Assembly (NCBI GenBank): GCA_026702845.1
Contig: JADCLS010000002.1
Coordinates: 186,001-250,000 of the forward strand
Direction of reading: 5' to 3'
Source: Candidatus Heimdallarchaeota archaeon
GTDB taxonomy: Archaea > Asgardarchaeota > Heimdallarchaeia > Heimdallarchaeales > Kariarchaeaceae
DNA length: 64,000 nucleotides
The notes beneath the pieces are model-generated. The model made no database searches. It had not been told where the DNA came from and saw nothing but the letters and a program-made list of their open reading frames with translations. Below are positions 18,322 through 27,607 of this stretch, one piece after another. The position numbers were made by a program, and so were the translations under genes. How positions within the stretch are numbered: position 1 is the first letter of the stretch; each line of letters opens with the position of its first letter.

Positions 18322-19800
18322 GTGCTATCGTTTACTGAGCTCGACCCTGCATGGTATATTGGGTTTTTTGGGAATCTGCTGGTAATTGTTATTATCACAG
18401 CAAGTATAATCTTATCAAGAAAACACAACCCACAGATCAATTGGTCAATGTATATACCTCTTCTTACCTTAGCTACCATTTTTATCTCCATCGTCATCTT
18501 GTACTTCTCTCAGTTTCTCGTACAGATAGACTGGAATGAAGAACAATCAGCTATACCCATGATCATGGCCACATTGAATTCATTGTTTGTGGTGGTATTA
18601 TTTGATAATACTCTATATCGTATCGGTATGAACCTGCATAAGAGATTGGTACCTGTTTTGATTTCATCAGGTCTGCTAATCTACTCACTTCTCTCCATGT
18701 ATGATTACCAGGTTCTCTGGAGAGATGGGGCCATTCTTGTGTACTATGTGAATAAATCGGCAGAGACATTAAATGTAAATCTTACTGTTATTATTCTTGC
18801 TGCATCAATTTTTCTTGCCCTGAACAAGATGATAGAACTAAAGGATGGACAACCAGATGATGATGAAATTATTCACTATCATATGCTCGTGCTGCATATT
18901 GCAGCCCTTGTGGGGATATTCTCTGCATTTCTCATCCCAAGAACTGATCCTGATTCGATTACAAATCCTGTTAATGTGAAAATATTTGCTTATTTCTCCT
19001 TCTACTTATTTATTGGGTTCTATTCACTTTCTCTTGGCAATTCCAAACGTATTTCTGATTTGCTAGCTGGAAAGAATAGGTACCTACTTGAACCATCCCT
19101 TGAGTTATCGGAGAGGCAAGAAAGGGGTATATACTTTGCACTATTCTCACATCTACTAGTAATTGTGTCCCTTGTAATCCTAATCTCCAATAGTAATGTC
19201 AATATCGATCTGGTTGCGGATGACGAGGTAGGAAGGGGGATGGCCATATTTCTCCTTGAGCAGGGAGGAATCAAATGGTACATGCATGTAATTGGTGCGA
19301 TGTTACCATTGGTTTTTGCAGGAGTACTTCTAGTAATTTCACTGAAATACAGCAGAAATCGATCTCATTTCATCAAGCATACTCTCCTCCTACTAGGAGT
19401 AATATTCATCATCACAGCTGCAAACATGAGAGTGTTCAAACTTTACCGTGTTGTTGGGTCAGCAGTAATTCCATCCACCTTCCATTATTATCTCATCCCA
19501 CTAATATTCCTGTTATTCACAGCCTTCATTAAAGAGGAAACCTGGGCTGGACTATCTAATCAACCTAATGGAAAAGAAATTCTCCTAGGTGAGATCTCAC
19601 CCTTCATAATTTACATAGTAACTGTATTTGGATCAATATTCCTAGATTTTCTCATCCCATATTCAAGTACTGGAAAAATCATGATCGGTGGTGCTTCTTG
19701 GCTTGATGGAATCGTCATTATACCGATACTTTCTGCATTGATTTACCAATTGATGATTATACTCTGGATATTTATGAAGATGAAACCAGGTCGAAACTAA
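18322..19800 (+). CDS. Multi-pass membrane protein of unknown function
   Basis: The 492 residues contain about 11-12 hydrophobic segments with short loops; the first is NLLVIVIITASIILS at about 14-29. Charged residues are few and lie mainly in loops. No transporter, protease or sensor motif is recognised, and the C-terminus is basic (KMKPGRN). It starts with a GTG at 18322. Length and even spacing of helices look like an integral sensor-type or transport protein, but this is only a shape argument. No neighbour on the same strand suggests a role. Confidence 0.75.
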   Translation: MLSFTELDPAWYIGFFGNLLVIVIITASIILSRKHNPQINWSMYIPLLTLATIFISIVILYFSQFLVQIDWNEEQSAIPMIMATLNSLFVVVLFDNTLYRIGMNLHKRLVPVLISSGLLIYSLLSMYDYQVLWRDGAILVYYVNKSAETLNVNLTVIILAASIFLALNKMIELKDGQPDDDEIIHYHMLVLHIAALVGIFSAFLIPRTDPDSITNPVNVKIFAYFSFYLFIGFYSLSLGNSKRISDLLAGKNRYLLEPSLELSERQERGIYFALFSHLLVIVSLVILISNSNVNIDLVADDEVGRGMAIFLLEQGGIKWYMHVIGAMLPLVFAGVLLVISLKYSRNRSHFIKHTLLLLGVIFIITAANMRVFKLYRVVGSAVIPSTFHYYLIPLIFLLFTAFIKEETWAGLSNQPNGKEILLGEISPFIIYIVTVFGSIFLDFLIPYSSTGKIMIGGASWLDGIVIIPILSALIYQLMIILWIFMKMKPGRN

Positions 19801-19894
19801 TTTCCCAAGATTTTCCCAGATGCATAATTCTCATTTGCCTTATATGTATTGACTGATATATATTGATTAGGACTTAACTAAGAGGTCAATCATT

Positions 19895-21046
19895 ATGTTT
19901 ACGAAAAAAACACTAACAACTGGAATATTTGTTGTCACACTTGTTTACTTGACAGTAATTGTCAATCAGCCAATGATCTTTGCTATCACACCAGAGGGTG
20001 GAGGTGGAAGTACAGGAAATCCTATACTTGATGTCACCAACGTGGATATTGTCGATAATACCATTGCCAAGGGCCAGTCCCTTTCAGTGAAGGTGACTGT
20101 AAAGAATACAGGCAGCGGATACGCATCAACAATCAAGTTCAGACTGTATGTTTCCAGCATCAATAATGCTGCAGGTCAGAAATATGTGGATTTCACCAAT
20201 GTTGTGGCCACCGGATATGTATCAGTAGGTGGATTGTCTGGATCAGAATCCAAGGTAATTACTACATCAATCAGCCCCTACCTTTCACATGATGATTTTG
20301 TGCTCAATGCAGGAAAATTTGAGATCTCCAAGGTGATTGTAACCTCATACAATGCACCTACCAAGTATGACACATCATTCACAGGTACAACAACCTTCAC
20401 TGTTGATAATAAGAACACATCCAGTGAGAATGTTGTGTTTGCAGTCGTGTATTATGATCAGGAGTTCCTTGATAACTACGGATCTGCATCTACAATGCTC
20501 AACAGTGCAACCAAACATAAAGTGAGTTATGGTGAAGGAAGTTATGATTACGAGGATAGATTCCTCCAGGATTTCATTGTGGTGAAAGCAGTAAAAATGA
20601 ATTTCTGGTCACAGACATCTGATGATCTTCTGGATGAGGTTAAACAAAGAGCTGGTGATGAGCTATACCTTGATGATGAGAATAATCAAGACATTGATTG
20701 GAAATGGGCTGATGGTACTTCAAAATACAATCATGGGTATGATATGGTCATTGCTTTCTCTGGTAAAATCTCAACCAATGGTTATGGAGGATATGGCCAG
20801 ATTGGTGGAAATGTCAATGTTATGATGGGAGGAAATACCCAGTTAGGTATAGAGTACCGATACAATTATGGGGAGTTTGAAATTCGTGCACTCCATGAGA
20901 TCCATCACAACTACGGAGCTGATCATGTACACTGTGGCATTGTCGGTGATGGATGTCTCATGTCCTCATGGGGCCAGAACTGGGTTTATTCTAAGACAAC
21001 CATACTTGCCATGTTTGATAATATGAATCATTTCTCAGGAATTTGA
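19895..21046 (+). CDS. Secreted metzincin-type metalloprotease with CARDB-like domain
   Basis: A signal peptide (residues 1-31, TGIFVVTLVYLTVIVNQ) precedes a CARDB-like adhesion domain (about residues 45-170: ILDVTNVDIVDNTIAKGQSL, VTVKNTGSGYAST). The C-terminal domain carries HEIHHNYGADH at about residue 337, a full H-E-x-x-H-x-x-G-x-x-H zinc site of metzincins, followed by a Met-turn in CLMSSWG. Two Cys flank the turn and may form a disulphide. The protein would be an extracellular endopeptidase. The target is unknown. It stands alone on this strand with a strong ATG start and no terminal anchor. Confidence 0.88.
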   Translation: MFTKKTLTTGIFVVTLVYLTVIVNQPMIFAITPEGGGGSTGNPILDVTNVDIVDNTIAKGQSLSVKVTVKNTGSGYASTIKFRLYVSSINNAAGQKYVDFTNVVATGYVSVGGLSGSESKVITTSISPYLSHDDFVLNAGKFEISKVIVTSYNAPTKYDTSFTGTTTFTVDNKNTSSENVVFAVVYYDQEFLDNYGSASTMLNSATKHKVSYGEGSYDYEDRFLQDFIVVKAVKMNFWSQTSDDLLDEVKQRAGDELYLDDENNQDIDWKWADGTSKYNHGYDMVIAFSGKISTNGYGGYGQIGGNVNVMMGGNTQLGIEYRYNYGEFEIRALHEIHHNYGADHVHCGIVGDGCLMSSWGQNWVYSKTTILAMFDNMNHFSGI

Positions 21047-21439
21047 ATTTACACCTAAATATCTCTTATAGTATGAATAAAATGAAAAATCAAGTAGGAT
21101 AATTATTTCAAGATCTGGTATACAATGGCCTACACCAGTTTGGTGCTATGGTAAGCAATTAACTGACTTGACTAAGCAAACTGGATATCTCATATCCCCC
21201 CATTCCAGAATTGGGTTTGACAGGGAAACCACCACTCTTTCTTTGGTTAGTATTATGTACCACTTCTCAGTGATCTAGAAATACACAATCAAGGATATAA
21301 TTAGTAGATAATATAATTTTATGCAATTATTCCAATATATTCATTCAGTGAAAAAAATGAAAAAGAAAAAATACTTGACACTAGTCACTAGTATTTCGAA
21401 TATCTATATCTAATTACAATGGTTAGGGGTTAGGTAACG
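21047..21439. other. Intergenic region, no gene seen
   Basis: No plausible gene. An 8-base inverted repeat (CCAGTTTG at 21135-21142 and CAAACTGG at 21177-21184) with a 34-base spacer could form a weak stem, perhaps related to the end of the metzincin transcript. Confidence 0.4.
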
Positions 21440-22864
21440 ATGAGTCAGAATAGTGAGCTTAGCTGTCAGTATTGTAATAGCAAAGCTCAGCTCCTTTACT
21501 GTCATGTATGTGCAACATTACAGTGCAGAGCATGTGTGCTGAAGAAAGAGGTGACAACCTGGATGTGCAGCACATGCAATGAGGAGACTGATTCAGCCTT
21601 ATGCGGTGGGTGTGGCGAGCATTGCCAGATGGTTAATCAAACCAGCAAGATTGTTTGTGCCAATTGTGAGAGCACAAGATTGAGCGAACCAGAGACTATT
21701 TTAAGAACAATTGGCAGTGATTATTTCTCAGCTGTGGAGAAAGTGACAGATATCTTACCTAAAATAACAGAAATTAACCGTTCATTTGATTTCTTCACCG
21801 CACTGGTCAGACAGTGCAGATTGGCAGGATTGATGGTATTTCCACAGATAGAGACCAGCCTCTCACGATGTTCCAAGGGAATTATTGAGATCAATGCCAG
21901 GACCAAAGTGCAACTCACCAAGATCCGCAAGGATGCAATATATGAGATTCTAAACCTCTCATACCTCAAGAATATTGAGATAGATCAGTATCGCCTTGCA
22001 GAACGGGCCATCAATAATATTGAGAGCAGTATCAGTCAAACGATAGAGCTGGTGACATTTTGGGTAGATGAGGTAAATATTGAGCTTGATAGGCTGTATT
22101 CGCTATCCAAACCACTTTCCAAACACTATGAGTTATTACAAACCCTGCAACGCTATCTACCAGAGGGTGTACGACACATTGCAGGAATTGTTCCTGCTGT
22201 ACCCATGAGAGTTAAGAAAGGTAGATCCGCATTCAAGCATGACACCTATATCATCTTCTCAGAGGATGAGGTGATCTTTCTACCCAAAGATGCAGTAACT
22301 AATATGAGGATCACCGTTGGCAAAAGATTTTCCTACAAGGAGATTGAGCAGGTTCAGATGGCCAGCTCATCCATTAAAGGTACACAGTTGCACATCAATT
22401 TTAATTCAGGAGAGGTGCAGGTAAATGCCCCTCCCAAGGTGATCAAGGGCATAGAACACTATTTTGAGCTTATCCAGTCAGAGAAACCTTTGATGATTGG
22501 TAGCCCGAAAACCATTTTAGAGATAGAAGCAGAGACTGCAGATAAATTTGAGGTGAAACGAGCCTGTGATTCATTCATTGAAGTATTCAAGGAACGCCTT
22601 TTTGGGGAGAGGGTTATCGTCCAGACTCCTGATGTATCGATGAAAGAGTTACAGCAGCGTTTTGAGACACTCAAGATGACCTCAGATGAGATAGATAACC
22701 GTGCCAGGAATCTCCAGATAAATCTTGATGAGTACAGAAGTACTCGTAATCAGATCAATGATTCTCTTAGAAACTTACGAAATGATTTCAGGGATCTACG
22801 AGGGCATTTCACCAGTAAGAATGATCTTAACCGTTTCAGACTCGATAGTGATCTTAATTATTGA
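21440..22864 (+). CDS. Cys-rich (B-box-like) zinc protein with PH-like domain and coiled coil
   Basis: Residues 1-80 hold about 16 Cys and His residues in CxxC pairs (CQYCNSK, CHVC, CRAC, CSTC, CGGCGEHC, CANC), a layout similar to eukaryotic B-box/zinc-ribbon clusters. Residues 85-245 are helical. Residues 250-350 form a beta-rich stretch (DTYIIFSEDEVIFLPKD, LHINFNSGEVQVNAP) ending in a helix, which resembles a PH/GRAM-like fold. The last 75 residues are coiled coil (LQQRFETLKM, LNRFRLDSD). There is no signal peptide, so it is cytoplasmic, perhaps a membrane- or protein-binding adaptor. The combination resembles eukaryote-type scaffolds; a precise family name is not given. Confidence 0.75.
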   Translation: MSQNSELSCQYCNSKAQLLYCHVCATLQCRACVLKKEVTTWMCSTCNEETDSALCGGCGEHCQMVNQTSKIVCANCESTRLSEPETILRTIGSDYFSAVEKVTDILPKITEINRSFDFFTALVRQCRLAGLMVFPQIETSLSRCSKGIIEINARTKVQLTKIRKDAIYEILNLSYLKNIEIDQYRLAERAINNIESSISQTIELVTFWVDEVNIELDRLYSLSKPLSKHYELLQTLQRYLPEGVRHIAGIVPAVPMRVKKGRSAFKHDTYIIFSEDEVIFLPKDAVTNMRITVGKRFSYKEIEQVQMASSSIKGTQLHINFNSGEVQVNAPPKVIKGIEHYFELIQSEKPLMIGSPKTILEIEAETADKFEVKRACDSFIEVFKERLFGERVIVQTPDVSMKELQQRFETLKMTSDEIDNRARNLQINLDEYRSTRNQINDSLRNLRNDFRDLRGHFTSKNDLNRFRLDSDLNY

Positions 22865-22941
22865 TTGCATTATTGCATATAGATGACAAATCCCAATTCT
22901 CTCATTGAGAGTGCTTAAAAGTGTTGTATCGATGAGTATGC

Positions 22942-24327
22942 TTGATGAAATACCTTATAATCCTTTTACTTCTTGGATTAACTCTAGCAGCAGCGATTGA
23001 TATGAACGAGGAATTTACTGATTTCTACGATTTTCTTGATAAATTCAATGCTGCTGAGGATAAACAGGCAATGATCAATTCGTATATCACGTGGCAGACA
23101 TCAGAAGGCTTTCCGGCAATTGTCAATGATAGCCATGCTGTATTCATCTATTACACCACAGCTACCACCTCTACTGTTGCCGTTGCTGGGGATCACAATG
23201 GCTGGAATCCAAATAATGGATATATGACCAGATTGGCTCAGGGATACAATTTTTTCTATCGTGCAGAGGATTTTGAGAGTGATGCTCGTATTGATTACAA
23301 ATTTGTACTTGGACAGAATTGGATACTTGATCCTCGTAATCCCAATCAGGTGTTAGGTGGATATGGACCAAACTCCGAGCTGGCAATGCCTGATTTTGTT
23401 CAACCAGCAGATATTATCAAGAAGAATGGTGTTCCCGAGGGACATGTACAGATCGTACCCACCAGCTTCTCCTCTGCCAATCCCACTATGAGGATATATC
23501 TACCACCAGGATATGATAACACCAAGAGCTACAGCACTGCGTATTTTGCAGATGGTTCTGAATATCTGGATCAGGCAAATGCTGCCACTGTTCTTGATAA
23601 TCTTATCTATGAGGGGAGAATCGAGCCGATTATCGGTGTCTTTGTCAATCCTGCAGGATATCGTCATAGCTTCTATAACTGTAGCAATGATGAGTATGAG
23701 AATTACATTGATGAATTGGTACCATTCATTGATTCCATGTTTGCCACCAATGCCACTGCAGAGGGGAGATTACATGCGGGGGCAAGCCTTGGAGGACAGA
23801 TATCCATGCATATGGGGCTGGAAAGGACTGAAATATTCAAAAATATTGGTCTGCATTCTCCTGCACTCTGGGATGGGGCCTCATCGCTAGGGAGAATTGG
23901 TTGCTCCATCAAGGAAACCTATGCCAGTACTCCAGCATCTGATGATCTACGAGTTTGGATGTCTGCAGGTAGTTATGAGGAGGAAATCTTCAATGATACA
24001 CAGAAGGTGGAATGTGAGACCTTCAAAAAGGGATGGGATTATGATGTGATGTATCTCCACGAGGGTCATTCGTGGGGATCCTGGAGACATACACTCAATG
24101 ATATGCTTGAATTCTTCTTCTCCAGTAATGCTGCTCCTGAACATAGCAATCCGTGTCCTGAAGATGATACTGTAAGCACAGAAAGTACAACTACAAGTGA
24201 GTTAAATAATACTACTACATCAACCACAGGTACAACCTCCAGTGGTTATGTGGATACTGGAAATAATAGTTTCTTTGGTATGGTGTTCCTTATTCCATTG
24301 TTAAGTTTCTTCAGGTGTAAAAAGTAA
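22942..24327 (+). CDS. Secreted esterase (enterochelin-esterase-like) with CBM48-type domain and anchor
   Basis: A signal peptide (residues 1-18) is followed by an early-set domain (about 65-140, VAVAGDHNGWNP ... DYKFVLGQNWILDPRNP) as in glycan-binding CBM48/isoamylase N-domains. The alpha/beta-hydrolase domain (about 160-395) matches the esterase family of Fes/IroE: the nucleophile motif is GASLGG (about residue 278), with a late His in HEGHSWGSW (about 375). A Ser/Thr-rich linker (about 405-440) leads to a hydrophobic C-terminal segment with basic residues (FRCKK), so it is likely surface-anchored. It hydrolyses esters, for example on siderophores or acylated glycans. Confidence 0.85.
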   Translation: MMKYLIILLLLGLTLAAAIDMNEEFTDFYDFLDKFNAAEDKQAMINSYITWQTSEGFPAIVNDSHAVFIYYTTATTSTVAVAGDHNGWNPNNGYMTRLAQGYNFFYRAEDFESDARIDYKFVLGQNWILDPRNPNQVLGGYGPNSELAMPDFVQPADIIKKNGVPEGHVQIVPTSFSSANPTMRIYLPPGYDNTKSYSTAYFADGSEYLDQANAATVLDNLIYEGRIEPIIGVFVNPAGYRHSFYNCSNDEYENYIDELVPFIDSMFATNATAEGRLHAGASLGGQISMHMGLERTEIFKNIGLHSPALWDGASSLGRIGCSIKETYASTPASDDLRVWMSAGSYEEEIFNDTQKVECETFKKGWDYDVMYLHEGHSWGSWRHTLNDMLEFFFSSNAAPEHSNPCPEDDTVSTESTTTSELNNTTTSTTGTTSSGYVDTGNNSFFGMVFLIPLLSFFRCKK

Positions 24328-24373
24328 TGTCTAGACCTAGTGGATAGATCATAAAATGCATTATTAATGAGTG

Positions 24374-24961
24374 TTACGAGGTGTTACTATTCCTCACCAA
24401 CCAAAGAATCAATATTAGCGTACAACATTGCATGAAAAGGCCAATCACAACAGCTCTCTCAAGAATTGAAGCCAGTAGTACATCAAGGACTGAGAAAAGA
24501 ATGGATAAACTTAAAACACTTCTACGATGCTTATTTATCAAAAAATGTGCAATTCCATCAATCATGAGCACCCAAATAACCATCGTGTGCAACCGAATTA
24601 ATCTAGGAAATGCAGGGTAATAATCGACACCAAGATAATTCACAGGTGAATTAATCATAGATATTGAAAGTACTAGTGAGATACTCAATAGAACTAGTAC
24701 AAACCTAGGAAGTAAAATTTCTGTATTCTCTCTGAATTCTCTCCTAACATACAATAGCCCCAGTGGAACTGAAACAAGAATTGGACATACAATCATACTC
24801 GCTAAGGAGTTGAAAACATATAAATAATCCTCAGCTGTTGTCTCATAAGCCTCGGTCAACCTAAACGTAGTACCAAAGATATAGAATTGCATCGGGCCGT
24901 TGATTATCTGTATAATGCTAAGAAATATGATGTAGAATCGAGTATCTAGCTTCATGTACAT
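24374..24961 (-). CDS. Small multi-pass membrane protein, unknown
   Basis: The 195-residue product has about six hydrophobic segments, starting with FYIIFLSIIQIINGPMQFYI, and a positively charged loop (INKHRRS). No family is recognised. The size and even helix spacing resemble small integral membrane proteins of unknown role in archaea. It converges on the esterase gene, with about 46 bases between them. The start ATG at 24961 is the only clear one; no Shine-Dalgarno is seen. Confidence 0.65.
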   Translation of the reverse strand: MYMKLDTRFYIIFLSIIQIINGPMQFYIFGTTFRLTEAYETTAEDYLYVFNSLASMIVCPILVSVPLGLLYVRREFRENTEILLPRFVLVLLSISLVLSISMINSPVNYLGVDYYPAFPRLIRLHTMVIWVLMIDGIAHFLINKHRRSVLSLSILFSVLDVLLASILERAVVIGLFMQCCTLILILWLVRNSNTS

Positions 24962-25301
24962 ATAAATCTTAATTATTCATTCATAAATCTATATCTTGAG
25001 ATATTTCCTTCTTGATAAAAAAAAGGTATGGCCATGTTGATAGATTGACTTCTACTTTAGATAAATTGTAAAAAAGATGTATTAGAAAGCCAAGAACTGA
25101 AAGAAAACAGAAACTGTCTCGTACTCTTGTGGTGAGAATAGCACAGTGTGGTATGACATCTGAAACGATATCCACTCCATTTACAGATGGAGTTCCAAAT
25201 TTAATTGATATAATAGTTCGTTTACCCTTGATTAGCAGGATCGATAAATTTGTCAGAGGATAATTTCATTGATTGCTTCATCATAAAAATTTAAATGCTA
25301 T
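24962..25301. other. Intergenic region, no supported gene
   Basis: The open frame at 24981-25175 on the minus strand encodes 64 residues with no plausible start context and is probably chance. Otherwise I see only AT-rich sequence. Confidence 0.4.
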
Positions 25302-26360
25302 ATGGAAGATAGTATTTCTAGTATGTCAACAACTATAAAGAAGTTTGATAAAATAAACATAGCTCCGAAAATAAAAAACAGCTATTTTGATTTAATCAGA
25401 GGTATTTGGGAGGAAATTCATCCGGATGAACCCTTACCTACAATAGAGAGCATGGAACAGCATTTTTTTGACCCCATACCCAATAAAGACGTGCATTCAT
25501 TTCTTCTCTTCAACAATGATGATTTGATTGGAAGTGCAGATTTACTGGTTGAAGCGGAAGAATCACCCTTCTATAATGAGAGAAAACAATTGGGTCAGTA
25601 TTGGATAAATGTAGCGAAGGATCACAGAAGAAGAGGATTTGGTACACTATTACTACAGAAAATCACATCAAATGCTGAAAAACTAGGTATCAAAACTTTA
25701 GAATTAACTGGAGCAACTCCATTACAAGAAAGTATTGCCTTTTGTGAGAAGTATGGTGGTGTTATCAATAATGAGTCTATCGAAAATCGAGCATATATAG
25801 AAAACATAGATTGGGATGTAGTAGAATCCTGGTATGTCGAGGGTGTAAGATATTATGATACACAAAAGATCGAAACTGTATTATGTGATTCTCTCCCAGA
25901 TGGCCTTATTGATGATTTCGCAAGACTTTACACCGAAATTCAGTATCAGTGTTCATACGATGAGGTGAAACCAGAAGAAAGAATTACTAGTGAAAGGATA
26001 CGTAAGTTTGAAGATAGGTTACAAAAGGATAAAATACGCTGGATTCATCTTATTGCAAGAAGGAATGAACAGATCGTAGCATTTGTTGATCTCCGCTATC
26101 ATCTTGATGCTTTGGAAAGAGTTACAGAATTAACATCATTTGTAAATGATGATTTTATTGATGATCAATTCCTAAAGGGTCTTAGAGCTCAGATTTTGAA
26201 ACACATAAGGGAGGAGTTACCAAGAGTAGTAAAGATCCTTATTTTGGATGAGAAACCATACATGATTAAATCAAATGAGGATATAGGATTTAGTAAGCAT
26301 AGTCAAGGTAAAAGCTATACTTTCCTAGTGAGCAATTTGAGGGATATTTTAGGTGAATGA
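25302..26360 (+). CDS. GNAT acetyltransferase with two domains
   Basis: The first GNAT domain (about residues 15-165) shows the acetyl-CoA loop DHRRRGFGTLLLQKI at about 107-121, with preceding strand YWINVA, and a typical beta-5 tail (TLELTGATPLQES). The second half (about 180-352) has a similar order of strands (WIHLIARRNEQIVAFVDLRY) but lacks a clean acetyl-CoA loop, so it may be inactive. Double GNAT proteins of this size acetylate small molecules or peptides, with the second domain often structural. The ATG at 25302 or the one at 25323 could be used. The substrate is unknown and no linked gene helps. Confidence 0.8.
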   Translation: MEDSISSMSTTIKKFDKINIAPKIKNSYFDLIRGIWEEIHPDEPLPTIESMEQHFFDPIPNKDVHSFLLFNNDDLIGSADLLVEAEESPFYNERKQLGQYWINVAKDHRRRGFGTLLLQKITSNAEKLGIKTLELTGATPLQESIAFCEKYGGVINNESIENRAYIENIDWDVVESWYVEGVRYYDTQKIETVLCDSLPDGLIDDFARLYTEIQYQCSYDEVKPEERITSERIRKFEDRLQKDKIRWIHLIARRNEQIVAFVDLRYHLDALERVTELTSFVNDDFIDDQFLKGLRAQILKHIREELPRVVKILILDEKPYMIKSNEDIGFSKHSQGKSYTFLVSNLRDILGE

Positions 26361-26646
26361 TGAAATTGAGTTTTATCTGATTATTCTGATATGAATAATT
26401 TACAACTAAAGGTTTTCTCAGAATATGATACATTATAAAATTCAGATCTTTTCAGAATATGAGTATAAAATGCCTATGATAAAGAAATTCTCTATTAGAG
26501 TATTACGATATTAGTGGGGAATATCTAATTATTATTGCTCTCTGCATCTTATCTGTAGATAGATAATAGAGATAATACAAATCTTAATACAATTAATATC
26601 AGATATAATCCCAAGGATTTAATAAGAGAGTATATCCCCAATTTTG

Positions 26647-27366
26647 ATGACTATCCTAGTTATTGGAGGAACTGGTGCGACTGGAAAACTGTTACTTCAG
26701 CAGTTACTCCAAAGAAATCTGAAAGTCCGGGCCATAGTGAGAAGCAGGCAAAGAGTACCTGAGCATATTCGTGATCATGAAGACCTTGAACTCATTGAGG
26801 GAAACCTTCTTGATTTGACTTCAATAGAATTATCCAATATTATCAATGGTTGTACGGCCATTGTATCATGTTTAGGACATAATATAACTCTTAAAGGTAT
26901 TTTTGGTCCTCCGTTCAGATTAGTACGAGACGCAGTTAAATTACTGACTGGATCGGTTGTAGCAAATGAATCAAGTACAACCATCAAATTTGTGCTCATG
27001 AATACTACAGGTAATCCTAATCGGGATCTAAATGAGAAGCGATCACTTGCTGAACGAATAGCATTTGGCCTAATTCGTATTCTTGTTCCTCCCCAAGCGG
27101 ATAATGAGGCTGCAGCCAACTTCTTGAGAAAAGATATTGGTCAGGATCACTCGAAAATCAATTGGGTTGCGGTTCGACCGGATTCTTTGATTGATGAACC
27201 AGAGGTCAGTAGTTATCAGAGTTTTGCTTCACCCACAAGAAGTGCAATATTTGATCCTGGAAAAACTAGTAGGATAAATGTGGCCCATTTTATGAGTGAA
27301 CTCATTGTTGATGATAACCTCTGGAGTAAATGGGAGGGTCAAATGCCAGTTATCTACAATACTTAG
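26647..27366 (+). CDS. NAD(P)-binding protein, atypical SDR / NmrA-like
   Basis: The Rossmann motif GGTGATG lies in the first 12 residues (TILVIGGTGATGKLLLQQLL), the place expected for atypical short-chain dehydrogenases and NmrA-type sensors. Strand 2 ends in VRAIVRSRQRV, which carries Arg residues that would suit NADP, and IVSCLGH (about 72-78) is the strand-4 motif. No Tyr-x-x-x-Lys active-site pair is obvious, which fits the atypical group. Length 239 residues. The in-frame TTG three bases upstream is less likely than this ATG. Function could be redox sensing or a reductase on a small metabolite. It stands at the left edge of the island. Confidence 0.85.
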   Translation: MTILVIGGTGATGKLLLQQLLQRNLKVRAIVRSRQRVPEHIRDHEDLELIEGNLLDLTSIELSNIINGCTAIVSCLGHNITLKGIFGPPFRLVRDAVKLLTGSVVANESSTTIKFVLMNTTGNPNRDLNEKRSLAERIAFGLIRILVPPQADNEAAANFLRKDIGQDHSKINWVAVRPDSLIDEPEVSSYQSFASPTRSAIFDPGKTSRINVAHFMSELIVDDNLWSKWEGQMPVIYNT

Positions 27367-27410
27367 ATATAATAACGTAAAAAAGATATTTCAAGGTTAA
27401 TTGTGAAGAC

Positions 27411-27437
27411 GTTCTTCGGGATTTGAACCTGCAGAAT
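27411..27437 (-). repeat. Remnant of a tRNA T-arm
   Basis: On the minus strand the segment GGTTCAAATCC sits inside an imperfect stem, as in a tRNA T-loop. Its complement GGGATTTGAACC is shared exactly with the tRNA-Trp fragment at 27539-27550. No acceptor, anticodon or D-arm is found around it. It looks like a decayed tRNA 3' end, possibly an old attachment site. Confidence 0.4.
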
Positions 27438-27528
27438 AGATATTATATTATATTGAACAAATAATTATCAAGAATAATTAGGCTGTAAGCTAGTAATTCA
27501 TTTCTATTTGTTAATTAAAAGAAAAAGA

Positions 27529-27607
27529 TGGGGCCACCGGGATTTGAACCCGGACCGTCTGGTTTTTTCTTGGGACGTGTAAACGTCCAATCTGGAGCCA
27601 GATACGC
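27529..27607 (-). pseudogene. tRNA-Trp 3' portion, intron retained, 5' part missing
   Basis: Reading on the minus strand, this runs from the D-stem 3' strand (GCGTATC) through anticodon stem TCTGG, anticodon CCA, an intron, 3' stem CCAGA and T-arm CCGGG-TTCAAAT-CCCGG to the acceptor TGGCCCC plus A. The canonical intron after position 37 is kept and shares its ends with the one in the gene at 36535. The matching 5' acceptor GGGGCCA and D-stem are absent upstream: similarity to tRNA starts exactly after D-loop base 21. No second intron in the T-loop. Likely a remnant left by recombination at a tRNA gene, or a 3' half of a split tRNA (less likely). Confidence 0.8.

Noticed and set aside
21135..21184. 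Strong terminator or riboswitch from the inverted repeat
   Set aside because: Only 8 bp with a 34-base loop; noted as a weak stem.
24981..25175. 64-residue minus-strand gene
   Set aside because: No ribosome site, no family, poor composition.
27529..27607. Trans-spliced split tRNA 3' half
   Set aside because: Possible, but no 5' half with a matching acceptor (GGGGCCA) or a pairing leader is seen in the window, and a full tRNA-Trp is present at 36535. Kept as a less likely alternative.
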